Positions 17,359 through 24,164 of a stretch of DNA of 32,176 bases are shown here, in pieces. The position numbers and the translations under genes are program-made. Where the stretch lies: IMG/VR virus record IMGVR_UViG_3300020180_000084, positions 1 through 32,176 of that record. One strand, given 5' to 3'. Under the pieces are notes generated by a model. That model was given only the letters and a program-made list of their open reading frames with translations. It was not told the origin of the DNA and searched no databases. This stretch comes from a virus. How positions within the stretch are numbered: position 1 is the stretch's first letter; each line of letters begins with the position of its first letter.

Positions 17359-17664
17359 CTAATCATCTTTTAAAATACTACCTATGCGAATTATTTTTTC
17401 TTTCAACCTTGATATCTCTACATCCGCGCTCTCTAAGGGCCTACCAAAACCCAGCGCATCGTTGGGCGTTATGTCGAGTGCCCTGCAGAGGGCGATTAAA
17501 ATATAGAGGTTAGGTGGGCGAACCCCGTTTAATGCTCGGCTGACATTGACCTCTAAAATCTTAGCTCTTTTTGCTAAAGCCCTCTGGTTTAGGTCTCGTG
17601 CGTTCATGTGAAAGCGGATGCATTCTACGGCCTCTCTGTAAACCTTTATTTTTTTCTCTCTCAT
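17359..17664 (-). CDS. XRE/Cro-type helix-turn-helix regulator, 101 aa
   Basis: Residues about 22-70 form an HTH_XRE domain: LNQRALAKRAKILEVNVSRA supplies the helix-turn-helix and LYILIALCRALDITPNDALG the following helices. The C-terminus is a short charged helix, probably for dimerisation. There is no cleavable S24 domain, so this is a Cro-like or small-repressor type rather than a LexA-like CI. It overlaps the rep-like gene by ATGA. The palindrome at 18579-18594 in the nearby control region is an obvious candidate target, but that link is inferred. Confidence 0.88.
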   Translation of the reverse strand: MREKKIKVYREAVECIRFHMNARDLNQRALAKRAKILEVNVSRALNGVRPPNLYILIALCRALDITPNDALGFGRPLESADVEISRLKEKIIRIGSILKDD

Positions 17665-18464
17665 ATAGCGCCCACCTCTAGCCCGCTAGGTAGCGCCCTG
17701 TGTAGCGCTCTTAGCTCTCTAATAGCTTTTGCTTCAAATTTTTCATGTTTTTTGTGAATAAAAGCATCATACCAGGGCCTAGTAAAAAAAGCCCATTTTG
17801 GAAATTTTTGCTTAAAAAGCTTTAGTGCTTTAGGGCCGAGCTCTCTCTCTAGCCGCGTAAAGACATCGGCCTCTTTAGTTTCCGGATCCACCTTAGCCTC
17901 TGCTAGCTCTACCAGGATAGCGGCCGCACTAGAAACTAACGCGGTTGCTAAATCTCTTGCTGTCACTTCTTTAGGCACAATTTTAAGCAAAGGGGGCTTA
18001 AGGGGTTTTATAACTCTGTTATACTGTTTAACTGTATTTCTGTATGGCATGCTTGGCTCTTGCTCGCTGCACTGCTTGTAGGACTGCTCCAAGCATCTCG
18101 GCTCCTTGTTATAACGGGCACTTGCGGCTGCCCGGGCTTTATCGATGCGAATTTTTGTGCGCTCCACCGCGTGGACGTTGCCAGAGATTTTAAACCAGGG
18201 TTGACCGTCTCTCATCTCAATCTCACGTAAAAATCCGGCTTCAACTAACCAATAAAGCGCCTTCTCGGGCTTGGCATATCGGTCGGTATCGAGCCAAGAA
18301 ATGATGTCCTCTCTACTAGCTTCGGTAACCCCAGCTTGCTGGGAGTCGCGCCATAAAAAAAGCGCGTAGCCCATGACCTCTGCCTTTGACACGCGGCTTT
18401 TTCCACTAGCTTTTTTTAGCTCGGGCTCACTAAAGGCCCTCTCCTCAACGTCTACTTTAGCCAT
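17661..18464 (-). CDS. Replication-initiator-like winged-helix protein, 267 aa
   Basis: ATG at 18464 is chosen because CGGAG lies 5 nt upstream; the frame is open further up but lacks support. Residues about 25-120 match the N-terminal winged-helix layout of phage replication proteins: a LFLWRDSQQAGVTEASREDI helix pair, then EKALYWLVEAGFLREI, then WFKISGNVHAVERTKIRIDK leading to a basic AAASARYN helix. The C-terminal half is helical and basic. As first leftward gene beside an operator it fits an early replication or recruitment factor for the host machinery. No helicase or primase motif is present. Confidence 0.7.
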   Translation of the reverse strand: MAKVDVEERAFSEPELKKASGKSRVSKAEVMGYALFLWRDSQQAGVTEASREDIISWLDTDRYAKPEKALYWLVEAGFLREIEMRDGQPWFKISGNVHAVERTKIRIDKARAAASARYNKEPRCLEQSYKQCSEQEPSMPYRNTVKQYNRVIKPLKPPLLKIVPKEVTARDLATALVSSAAAILVELAEAKVDPETKEADVFTRLERELGPKALKLFKQKFPKWAFFTRPWYDAFIHKKHEKFEAKAIRELRALHRALPSGLEVGAI

Positions 18465-18578
18465 GACTACTCCGAAAAAATGTTGTGCGCTCAAAGAGCG
18501 GGGGCACGGTGGCAAGCCAATAAAATTTTGCCGGGAAAGATGCCCCTAGTAGGAAAGTAAATTGCGGTATTTGCTGCA

Positions 18579-18594
18579 GTAAACGGTTGTTTAC
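18579..18594. promoter_or_regulatory. Operator-like palindrome GTAAAC-GGTT-GTTTAC
   Basis: A perfect 6+6 inverted repeat with a 4-nt spacer lies in the divergent control region, about 115 bp upstream of the rep-like start and 200 bp upstream of the rightward genes. Size and symmetry suit a dimeric HTH regulator such as the XRE protein at 17359. I saw no second full copy. Confidence 0.55.
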
Positions 18595-18709
18595 ATTGAA
18601 GCTGACATATCACCCGAGATGCTCCGAAATTTTCTACCGTGAAACTAATTGGCTGTATTGGCTTGCACTCATCCTGAATTAAAAAGGTGACGGGCGCAAG
18701 ATATTTTTG

Positions 18710-18739
18710 TTGATTAAATTAGTTCTTACCTGCTATGAC
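18710..18739 (+). promoter_or_regulatory. Rightward sigma70-like promoter candidate
   Basis: TTGATT (18710-18715) and TATGAC (18734-18739) are spaced 18 nt. TG two bases before the hexamer makes an extended -10 element. Each box matches four of six consensus bases. Transcription would start near 18746 and serve the rightward small-gene unit. Confidence 0.4.
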
Positions 18740-18797
18740 AAGGTTAGCCAACTTCCGAGAGCCAACATAAAAGATATTTGAAAGGCCCCTACACCTA

Positions 18798-19058
18798 ATG
18801 CTCGAACTTTCTACACGCCAATATTTGGTCAGAGATTTTCTTTTAGCTATGACCACTGTGTCCGGCGATAAAGATGAAAAGATAAACGCGGCTCGTTATT
18901 TTGCTGATGAGATCATCGCTGACCGGGCTACTGCCGCCTTTAATACTGTTAAACATAGTGCGGGTGCGAAAACTTCGACTTACGCCATAACAAAAAGCGG
19001 GGGCACTCAGGTAGCTAGGCGCGAGGCCCGTGACAATCTAGAGGGAGTGTTTAAATGA
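18798..19058 (+). CDS. First rightward gene, unknown, 86 aa
   Basis: The ATG at 18798 is the first usable start after an in-frame stop; AAAGG lies rather far upstream (about 13 nt). The product is soluble and helical (EKINAARYFADEIIADRATA), with a basic C-terminus (GGTQVARREARDNLEGVFK). It overlaps the next gene by ATGA. It leads an early-type operon, but no family was recognised. Confidence 0.65.
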   Translation: MLELSTRQYLVRDFLLAMTTVSGDKDEKINAARYFADEIIADRATAAFNTVKHSAGAKTSTYAITKSGGTQVARREARDNLEGVFK

Positions 19059-19315
19059 GACAGATAAAGCATCAAATGCCAAAAAATCTTTTGCCGAAAT
19101 TTGCGGGGTTTTTGATTGAGGATGGTTGGTCAATACATGCTCACCCTGAACCCAACCAGGCCCTTAAGGCTTGGAAACTTAACTTCAAAGGTGAAAAGAA
19201 AAAATGGTGCATCATTAATCACAGCACCGATATTGATGCCGATGATTGCATGATCACATCCTTTTCTACGCCGATGACTGAGGCTTTTTTTAGGCGGCAT
19301 GGGATATGTTTCTGA
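19055..19315 (+). CDS. Unknown small protein, 86 aa
   Basis: It starts by ATGA overlap with the previous gene. Sequence MRQIKHQMPKNLLPKFAGFL, then WSIHAHPEPNQALKAWKLNF and KKWCIINHSTDID suggests a compact alpha/beta domain. Two cysteines are not arranged as a zinc site. No family recognised. Confidence 0.65.
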   Translation: MRQIKHQMPKNLLPKFAGFLIEDGWSIHAHPEPNQALKAWKLNFKGEKKKWCIINHSTDIDADDCMITSFSTPMTEAFFRRHGICF

Positions 19316-19494
19316 GCTGTGAGCACTTCGTTATCACGATAAAAAGAGATGGTAGAAAGCAGGCGCTTATGATTTGCGTCATATGCCACAAAGTGAAGCC
19401 TAAAAATCACGGCTTGACTAAGTCGCATATTACAAAGCTGGCTGATCTCGGGCGACATATGGCGGTTAAGTATGAGGGCGCGGGGCCTGTTTAA
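19306..19494 (+). CDS. Small protein with CxxC motif, 62 aa
   Basis: It overlaps the previous gene by 10 nt in another frame. The motif MICVICHKVKPKNHGLTKSH has a CxxC pair followed by two histidines, compatible with a zinc knuckle. ATG at 19306 lacks a strong ribosome binding site; the internal ATG at the MICVIC position has AGG 6 nt upstream and could be the true start (41 aa). Confidence 0.5.
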   Translation: MFLSCEHFVITIKRDGRKQALMICVICHKVKPKNHGLTKSHITKLADLGRHMAVKYEGAGPV

Positions 19495-19517
19495 TAATGT
19501 AGCTAGATGAGGTTTTG

Positions 19518-19988
19518 ATGTTAGAGGTTTTAAAAGGGGTTGAGCGGATTGGCGGCGCTGCAGTTTCACAGAAAAGGCCCGCCATGGTTGATGGTGCTTT
19601 TGATTGGGATTTATTTGATGAGCTGAGAAAAGAGAGCCCTATCTTTGTTGACCAGGATACCAACATGATTAGTTTTAGGATGCAAAAGGGTTATGACCAG
19701 GTAAATGGCTGTGGGGTTGATGTATTAGTAGAGACTGCTCGGCAAATTATTAAAAAGTTAAATCACATAAAGCCAAACCAGTATCTAGAGGCCACTGTAA
19801 AAGGGCTGAATGATGCCCTTCATAGCCTTTGGCAAGCCAGAGACTTTGACCATGACGAAGCTGTCATGCAAAGGGTTGTAGATGCTGCGAAGCCCGCTAC
19901 TGCAGACCATGTGGTTGTTTTAGTAGGCGATCAGAAAGAGACGGAAAAGAAGGTAAAAAAGCCAAAGAAGAAAAAGAAAAATGCTTAA
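19518..19988 (+). CDS. Unknown early protein with Lys-rich tail, 156 aa
   Basis: ATG at 19518 has GAGG 5 nt upstream. Residues about 25-60 (FDWDLFDELRKESPIFVDQD) and a helical middle (VLVETARQIIKKLNHIKPNQ) precede a strongly basic tail (KKVKKPKKKKKNA). The tail suggests nucleic-acid or membrane-surface contact. It overlaps the following tiny membrane gene. No family recognised. Confidence 0.75.
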   Translation: MLEVLKGVERIGGAAVSQKRPAMVDGAFDWDLFDELRKESPIFVDQDTNMISFRMQKGYDQVNGCGVDVLVETARQIIKKLNHIKPNQYLEATVKGLNDALHSLWQARDFDHDEAVMQRVVDAAKPATADHVVVLVGDQKETEKKVKKPKKKKKNA

Positions 19989-20136
19989 ATACTTGGCTAT
20001 TGTCGCCATCGTCGCGAATATATTTTTTATTGGCATGATTTTGGGTCGAAATAAAGAGCGCAAGAGCTGGTGTGTTAAACACCAACTTACACCCCTTTAT
20101 GATAAATGCCTCAATAACGGTGCGCTAAAGGATTGA
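19981..20136 (+). CDS. Tiny membrane protein, 51 aa
   Basis: ATG at 19981 overlaps the end of the previous gene by 8 nt. Residues 4-22 (YLAIVAIVANIFFIGMILG) form one membrane span. A basic region (RNKERKSW) and two cysteines (CVKHQLTPLYDKC) follow, on what is probably the cytoplasmic side. No family recognised. Confidence 0.6.
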   Translation: MLKYLAIVAIVANIFFIGMILGRNKERKSWCVKHQLTPLYDKCLNNGALKD

Positions 20137-20138
20137 CT

Positions 20139-20309
20139 ATGATTGATACGGTTGCCGCTATCGCATTTTTTACTATCTTAATGACGCTAAAAATGTTTGG
20201 AAAAATAGACTGGCCCTGGTGGATAGTGACTGCCCCCCTTTGGGTGTGGTTTCTTGTGGCGGTTGTGGCGGGTATCCTCGTGCCCCTTTTTAAGGGCCGT
20301 AGAAATTAA
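20139..20309 (+). CDS. Two-span phage membrane protein, 56 aa
   Basis: MIDTVAAIAFFTILMTLKMF gives a first span and WWIVTAPLWVWFLVAVVAGI a second, separated by GKIDWPW. This pattern recurs in small phage membrane proteins that annotators often label transmembrane Fragile-X-F-type; their function is unknown. The stop overlaps the next start (TAATG). Confidence 0.65.
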   Translation: MIDTVAAIAFFTILMTLKMFGKIDWPWWIVTAPLWVWFLVAVVAGILVPLFKGRRN

Positions 20310-20413
20310 TGGTTGTACTATTATTTAGCCTTTTCATAGCTGCGTGTCTGCCTATTTTTTATATAGGTGGGCTTGTGGCTTGGCTCTTTATTTTAGAGAA
20401 AACCGGTGACTGA
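20309..20413 (+). CDS. Tiny membrane peptide, 34 aa
   Basis: ATG at 20309 overlaps the previous stop (TAATG) and its own stop overlaps the next gene. Nearly the whole peptide is hydrophobic (VVLLFSLFIAACLPIFYIGG, then LVAWLFILEK). The tight coupling on both sides supports a real gene; the size makes it uncertain. Confidence 0.45.
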   Translation: MVVLLFSLFIAACLPIFYIGGLVAWLFILEKTGD

Positions 20414-20819
20414 CTACAACGCTGAGAAAGAATGGAAAGCTATGACTTACATTATGAATGACTTAGGCCAGATTTTAAAGGCGGTGAAGGCTGAGAGAGA
20501 CCACTATGAGGCTACTGCTCACCAAGCTACTACAAAGCTAGCAGAGGCATTGAAAGAGCTAGAGACAGCTGAGGGCCTGAGAGACCACTACAAGCTACTT
20601 TATGGGGCTAACAGCATTGATAAACTCCAGAGGATTTACGATGCAGAGATGAATATCTCTCTTAGCTGGTTTTTTGATGGTGGGATTGATGTCTCGGTAG
20701 GTGACGAGTTTAACGGGATTAGGTTTATGGCTAACCTGCCTACGGTGTCTGATGCTATTGACTGGCTTGCTACTAATACCGTTGGGGCAGATGAGCTCCT
20801 AGTAGGTAGGAAAAACTAA
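20406..20819 (+). CDS. Coiled-coil early protein, 137 aa
   Basis: GTG at 20406 overlaps the previous gene by 8 nt; an ATG at 20442 with GGAAA upstream is an alternative. Residues about 18-65 are a coiled coil (EATAHQATTKLAEALKELET). The C-terminal part (ISLSWFFDGGIDVSVGDEFN, then FMANLPTVSDAIDWL) looks globular. No family recognised. Confidence 0.7.
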   Translation: MTDYNAEKEWKAMTYIMNDLGQILKAVKAERDHYEATAHQATTKLAEALKELETAEGLRDHYKLLYGANSIDKLQRIYDAEMNISLSWFFDGGIDVSVGDEFNGIRFMANLPTVSDAIDWLATNTVGADELLVGRKN

Positions 20820-20832
20820 TAGAGGAGATTAG

Positions 20833-20967
20833 ATGTCATACGGAAACTTAGGCGAAGGGATAACCATGATTTTTGTTATCTGTCTCCTTGCCATGCCTCT
20901 TGCAGCATGGAAACTAATCGACATTCTGCTTTGGTTGCTGGCTAACGTACAAATTGGGCTGAGGTAA
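20833..20967 (+). CDS. Tiny membrane protein, 44 aa
   Basis: AGGAG 5 nt upstream gives a good start at 20833. Residues about 12-40 (MIFVICLLAMPLAAWKLIDI then LLWLLANVQI) are one or two membrane spans. It is followed 3 nt later by the next gene, whose ribosome binding site overlaps its stop. Confidence 0.55.
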   Translation: MSYGNLGEGITMIFVICLLAMPLAAWKLIDILLWLLANVQIGLR

Positions 20968-20970
20968 CGA

Positions 20971-21306
20971 GTGAAGTTTAAAGTTGGGGAGATTTATAAA
21001 GACAGATCAGGAGCAGAATATACCTTTGTTACTCATGCCTATCATAACATGAGCCATGCACAACTAATATTCATAGCAGACGGTGTAGCTCACTACCGGC
21101 ATGTAGACGGTAAATTACGTGTTTCGCATGAGCATGAAAACGACATCAGCCCGCCTGAAAGAAAAACTGTGAAGCTTTACCCTGCGCTGCACAGACCTGG
21201 TGATGGTCATTGGTTTTGCTCTGGCCGTCTTTATGCGGAATGCCCCGATGATGCTATCCGGTTAGTAACTGAATACGGCCCCGTTATTGTTGAGGTTGAT
21301 GAATGA
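20971..21306 (+). CDS. Unknown protein, 111 aa
   Basis: GTG start with GAGG 6 nt upstream. The product has a beta-rich first half with several histidines (HAYHNMSHAQLIFIADGVAH) and a second half with DGHWFCSGRLYAECPDDAIR. It resembles no family I can name. It overlaps the next gene by ATGA. Confidence 0.7.
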   Translation: MKFKVGEIYKDRSGAEYTFVTHAYHNMSHAQLIFIADGVAHYRHVDGKLRVSHEHENDISPPERKTVKLYPALHRPGDGHWFCSGRLYAECPDDAIRLVTEYGPVIVEVDE

Positions 21307-21539
21307 CCACAGAGGAAAGTAAATACAGCTTAGAAGACTCCCGAAAACTTCTAGCCTGGTTTTTAGAAATGCAAAACCTTCAAGCAAAGCTGGAAAGGGC
21401 TGAAGCAGAATTAAAATCTATAACTCTGGTAGCTTTCCAGGCCCAAGAAATGGCAAAAGAAATTAGTGCCAAGCTAACCAAAGCTGAAAAAGTTATCGAA
21501 GCCGCAAGCAACATGAGCCAACGTGAGGTTGATGAATAG
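21303..21539 (+). CDS. Coiled-coil protein, 78 aa
   Basis: It starts by ATGA overlap. Almost entirely helical and heptad-like (MQNLQAKLERAEAELKSITL, then AKLTKAEKVIEAASNMSQ). Last gene of the rightward unit, 74 nt from the convergent endolysin stop. No strong terminator was found in that gap. Confidence 0.65.
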   Translation: MTTEESKYSLEDSRKLLAWFLEMQNLQAKLERAEAELKSITLVAFQAQEMAKEISAKLTKAEKVIEAASNMSQREVDE

Positions 21540-21613
21540 ATGCCTTCCAAACTGGTAAGTTTTTTACTACGTCATTGTAAGTATTAGGGGTAAAGTATCC
21601 GAGGTAGTGGAAA

Positions 21614-21991
21614 CTAGTAGCCGAAAAACTCTGGCACCTTACTCACTCTATTATCTAGGTGAACGATTGGGGCCTTGCCGCCTCTGATGCCTATGCCCAT
21701 TATCCCAGCTTCAAGCGCTGCCTTTACGAGCCTGCCGTTATAGGCCGCCCCCTTTGATCTGACATCAACCGCACCTGCTTTTAAATGCCAGCTATCAACC
21801 GCACCGCTATTTTTATCATTCCAGTAGGGGCATCTAATGCCGCTGGTTACTGTCATAGGTAGGCCAAAGAGCAACCGCACCTCTAATAGCTTACCTCTAA
21901 AGGTAGGCTCTAGGGCTAGGGGCGCCGGGCACTTACTGCCAAGGTCGCACCGACATCTAATCTCTGCCTCTGAGAAATAATCACTAAACAA
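21614..21991 (-). CDS. Endolysin, M15-family L-alanyl/D-alanyl peptidase, 125 aa
   Basis: Motifs of the M15 (VanY/L5-endolysin-like) zinc peptidases are present: SGIRCPYWND, then DSWHLKAGAVDV (H69, D76), then APIVHLD (H111) as the third zinc ligand. Length is typical of a single-domain endolysin with no cell-wall-binding domain. The start is TTG at 21991 with GAGAGG 8 nt upstream. No signal peptide, so release through a holin is expected. It is the last gene of the lysis cassette and would cut peptide crosslinks in peptidoglycan. Confidence 0.88.
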   Translation of the reverse strand: MFSDYFSEAEIRCRCDLGSKCPAPLALEPTFRGKLLEVRLLFGLPMTVTSGIRCPYWNDKNSGAVDSWHLKAGAVDVRSKGAAYNGRLVKAALEAGIMGIGIRGGKAPIVHLDNRVSKVPEFFGY

Positions 21992-21996
21992 AGGGC

Positions 21997-22281
21997 TTAC
22001 CTCTCAATTCCTCTATCAAGCATCTTCAGAACCATGCTCATCTGGCTATTGTGGACTGCCTGCATCCGCTCGATCTCATTGATTGAGATAGATGCAGACC
22101 GTAGCTGTGACAAAAGTTCGGCCTCAACGCTACTGCGCTCACTCTGGATGCGGGTAACGGCGTGGGCTGTACTTTCTACGTCCTTTGATACGCCGGCCAC
22201 CCAAAAGGCAAATGCGCAGGCCGTAAAGGCTAGGGATATTGGCATAAGAGACTTTTCAGAGATGATTGAGCTAATTGCCAT
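21997..22281 (-). CDS. Single-span lysis-cassette membrane protein, 94 aa
   Basis: One membrane segment (LMPISLAFTACAFAFWVAGV, residues about 12-31) is followed by a charged coiled coil (AVTRIQSERSSVEAELLSQL). The layout suits an i-spanin or accessory holin. It overlaps the upstream gene by 11 nt (AGAGG 9 nt before the ATG) and lies just ahead of the endolysin. Confidence 0.7.
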   Translation of the reverse strand: MAISSIISEKSLMPISLAFTACAFAFWVAGVSKDVESTAHAVTRIQSERSSVEAELLSQLRSASISINEIERMQAVHNSQMSMVLKMLDRGIER

Positions 22282-22510
22282 TTCTTGCTGCCTCTCTTTC
22301 TGCCATCTCTAGCTCTATCTGCCTCTCTACCATACGTGCATATTTCTGTCTCATCTTGACACTAAAGTTACCGCTCTCTTTGTTATAGGCATGTATGGCA
22401 TCTAGAAACTTTCTACTAGTCTCTGCTTTCATCATACCTCTAGCCATCATAAAGCTAATGATCTGTAACAGGATTGGAGCTAAAGCCCCAACTAAGCTAA
22501 AGATGCCCAT
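22271..22510 (-). CDS. Single-span lysis-cassette membrane protein, 79 aa
   Basis: An N-terminal hydrophobic segment (IFSLVGALAPILLQIISFMM) is followed by a charged helical tail rich in Arg, Glu and Lys. GGAG is 8 nt upstream of the ATG at 22510. Holin or spanin-type function is suggested by its place between the lipoprotein and the endolysin. Confidence 0.7.
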   Translation of the reverse strand: MGIFSLVGALAPILLQIISFMMARGMMKAETSRKFLDAIHAYNKESGNFSVKMRQKYARMVERQIELEMAEREAARNGN

Positions 22511-22515
22511 GATAC

Positions 22516-23208
22516 TTACTCCGTAGTCCTTATAGGAATTTCTTGGTAGCCGTAGGTTGTGAGCCTATGCCAAAGCCTACCGCCTTTGATGCCTCTGAAA
22601 GAATAGATACACCTACCGGGGCTAATCATTAGCTCCCAGCTCATTGCATCCTTGCTTATCGGGGTTGAGGTGCATTCATCGTCCGGCACTGAGTAGACCG
22701 GCTCACTAAAGACTACCTTTACTATAAGGCCCGTATAGGCCTGGCATGCTGACACGCCGTCAAAGCCCTCTCTAGTACCGTTACAAAGTAGAACCCCCCT
22801 TAGGGTCTCAAAGCCTGACATAAAATCTATATTACCAAGTGAGTGCCTGCCTTTTACTCTTTCAAAGCCAGCTACCTCTACCGGACAGACCCCGTCCTCT
22901 ACCGTAGCTACTGGGACGTAGGTATAGCTCCACCTATTTTTTTTGCCAAAAATACGTCCTGACCCTGCGTCATCCTGTGTCACTTCCCTATGACAAGATT
23001 TAAAGGTCACTAGGTCTAACTCACCAGCAAAGACCATTTCTAGCTGGTACTTGTCTCTTTTAGGTAGCACCGCTACACCTAGATACTCCTTGCCCTCAAA
23101 GAGTATCCTTACATCTCTTTTATAGAGTTTCTCCCCAGGGTTAATGACATCGTTAACCGCACCCGGGCTGCAGCTTAGTAGGCATAAAACTAAGGCTAGG
23201 TGTCTCAT
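22516..23208 (-). CDS. Lipoprotein of the lysis region, 230 aa
   Basis: Signal peptide MRHLALVLCLLSC ends in a lipobox (LLSC, C13). The mature part has seven or more cysteines (for example FKSCHREV, EDGVCPVE, LLCNG, SACQAY, DDECTS, GRCIYS) spread in a beta-rich body, suggesting periplasmic disulfides. It is too long for a usual o-spanin. Options are an outer-membrane exclusion factor or a lysis accessory. No family recognised. Confidence 0.75.
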   Translation of the reverse strand: MRHLALVLCLLSCSPGAVNDVINPGEKLYKRDVRILFEGKEYLGVAVLPKRDKYQLEMVFAGELDLVTFKSCHREVTQDDAGSGRIFGKKNRWSYTYVPVATVEDGVCPVEVAGFERVKGRHSLGNIDFMSGFETLRGVLLCNGTREGFDGVSACQAYTGLIVKVVFSEPVYSVPDDECTSTPISKDAMSWELMISPGRCIYSFRGIKGGRLWHRLTTYGYQEIPIRTTE

Positions 23209-23222
23209 CGTGGTTATACCGC

Positions 23223-23609
23223 CTATGAGGTTTTTTTAACGGATGCATTCAGGCCCTTGAATGCTTCATATATGGCAACCGCACCCCCGCCTGTAACTAG
23301 AGCCATGATAGCCGCGTTAAAGACTGAGAGCCCCCCTGCAACATGGAAGAACCCTGCATAGGATACAGAGAGGACTACTACTGCTATGCGGCTATATTTG
23401 AAGCTTGGGAAAAGCTTTAGGATTTGTACTGCGACTGTAACCAGTGTCATGCCAATGGCTACAGGGGCGCTGGCCTTCCAGTTCTTCAAGAGCTCAATGA
23501 GTGCATAAAGAGCGTCTACAGGTGGGACCTCTACGCCACCGGGAGATCCCTGGGAAAAGGCTACGGCTGATAAAGAGATGGTGACTAGGATTAGAGCTAG
23601 GTTAGGCAT
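23223..23609 (-). CDS. Multi-span membrane protein, holin candidate, 128 aa
   Basis: It starts with a signal-like segment (MPNLALILVTISLSAVAFSQ). Spans follow at about 52-68 (VAIGMTLVTVAVQILKL), 75-95 (IAVVVLSVSYAGFF) and 98-118 (NAAIMALVTGGGAVAIYEAF), and the C-terminus is basic (KGLNASVKKTS). AAGGGG is 5 nt upstream of the ATG. Size, spans and position upstream of the endolysin fit a holin. This is inferred. Confidence 0.7.
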   Translation of the reverse strand: MPNLALILVTISLSAVAFSQGSPGGVEVPPVDALYALIELLKNWKASAPVAIGMTLVTVAVQILKLFPSFKYSRIAVVVLSVSYAGFFHVAGGLSVFNAAIMALVTGGGAVAIYEAFKGLNASVKKTS

Positions 23610-23692
23610 AAGGACCCCTTAGTAATGAATGTAGGTAATAGGTGACAGGTGAATATTCAGACAGTATCGCACTTTTTACATCGCCATTACAA

Positions 23693-23922
23693 CTACCAGG
23701 TATCTAGGGGGGAGTTATAATAGCCTAGGTAATTTAGAAACTCTTGTAGTTTTAGACTGTTAATGCGGTAGTGAATAGAAAGCAGTCTAACGGCTTCGGC
23801 GTGGGCAATGTCTGCGCGCATGCCTGCCTCTAGCAGTATCCCGAACGTCTCTGTAAACCGGTTATCTAGCTCACGGAAGGCTAGCACTGGGCTTTGATAT
23901 TCATACTGAGTTTTTTTGGCAT
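23693..23922 (-). CDS. Small protein needing a -1 frameshift at an A7 run (about 76 aa)
   Basis: ATG at 23922 has an excellent ribosome binding site (GGGAG, 7 nt upstream) but in its own frame ends after 13 codons at 23881. A run of seven A (23911-23917 on the plus strand as T) follows ATG-CC. Slipping back one base there continues as MPKK-TQYEYQSP into the long frame that ends at 23693 (FRELDNRFTETFGILLEAGM and onward). The long frame has only a GTG at 23887 without a ribosome binding site. So either A-AAA-AAA is a programmed frameshift site or one A is missing in the run. Function unknown; the product is helical and soluble. Confidence 0.55.
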
Positions 23923-23995
23923 TTAGCTGCTCCCAAGGGTTGCTTGAGTAAATGCTATTTTAGTTGGCAGGTGAATGCAATGGGGCGGGGTTTGG

Positions 23996-24126
23996 CCTAG
24001 CAAGGGGTTACAGATTGAGCATTCAAAGATTTTAGGTGTCTTTGCCTATTCTACTACCGCATATAGACTACCTACAGACAATAGCATAAAACACCTAAAG
24101 CCCTTGAGCTGTAACCCTTTGCTTGG
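23996..24126. repeat. Long imperfect inverted repeat downstream of the methyltransferase
   Basis: AGCAAGGGGTTACAG (23999-24013) pairs with CTGTAACCCTTTGCT (24109-24123): 14 pairs plus one G-T. Inside, TTTAGGTGT (24031-24039) pairs exactly with ACACCTAAA (24091-24099), with partial pairing between and beyond. No T run follows on either strand, so it is not a simple terminator. It sits in the 242-nt gap between the methyltransferase stop and the frameshifted small gene. Confidence 0.75.
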
Positions 24127-24164
24127 GTTTTCGGCTTTTAACAGGTGTGTTGTTTTTGGTCAAT

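Larger units (their letters stand above)
18465..18797. other. Divergent control region, 333 bp without a gene
   Basis: The region separates the leftward rep-like gene from the rightward early unit. It holds a perfect 6+6 palindrome (18579-18594), a rightward promoter candidate (18710-18739), an AT-rich stretch around 18680-18720 and several short inverted repeats. No open frame with a ribosome binding site was found. It is a natural place for an origin or for lysis/lysogeny-type control, but no repeated iteron array was seen. I found no leftward promoter I would defend. Confidence 0.7.

Noticed and set aside
21540-21587. 15-codon frame after the last rightward gene
   Set aside because: Too short and without support; left as untranslated sequence.
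21540-21613. Terminator between the converging units
   Set aside because: Only short, weak inverted repeats (for example ACTAC/GTAGT far apart) were seen, with no stable stem followed by T.
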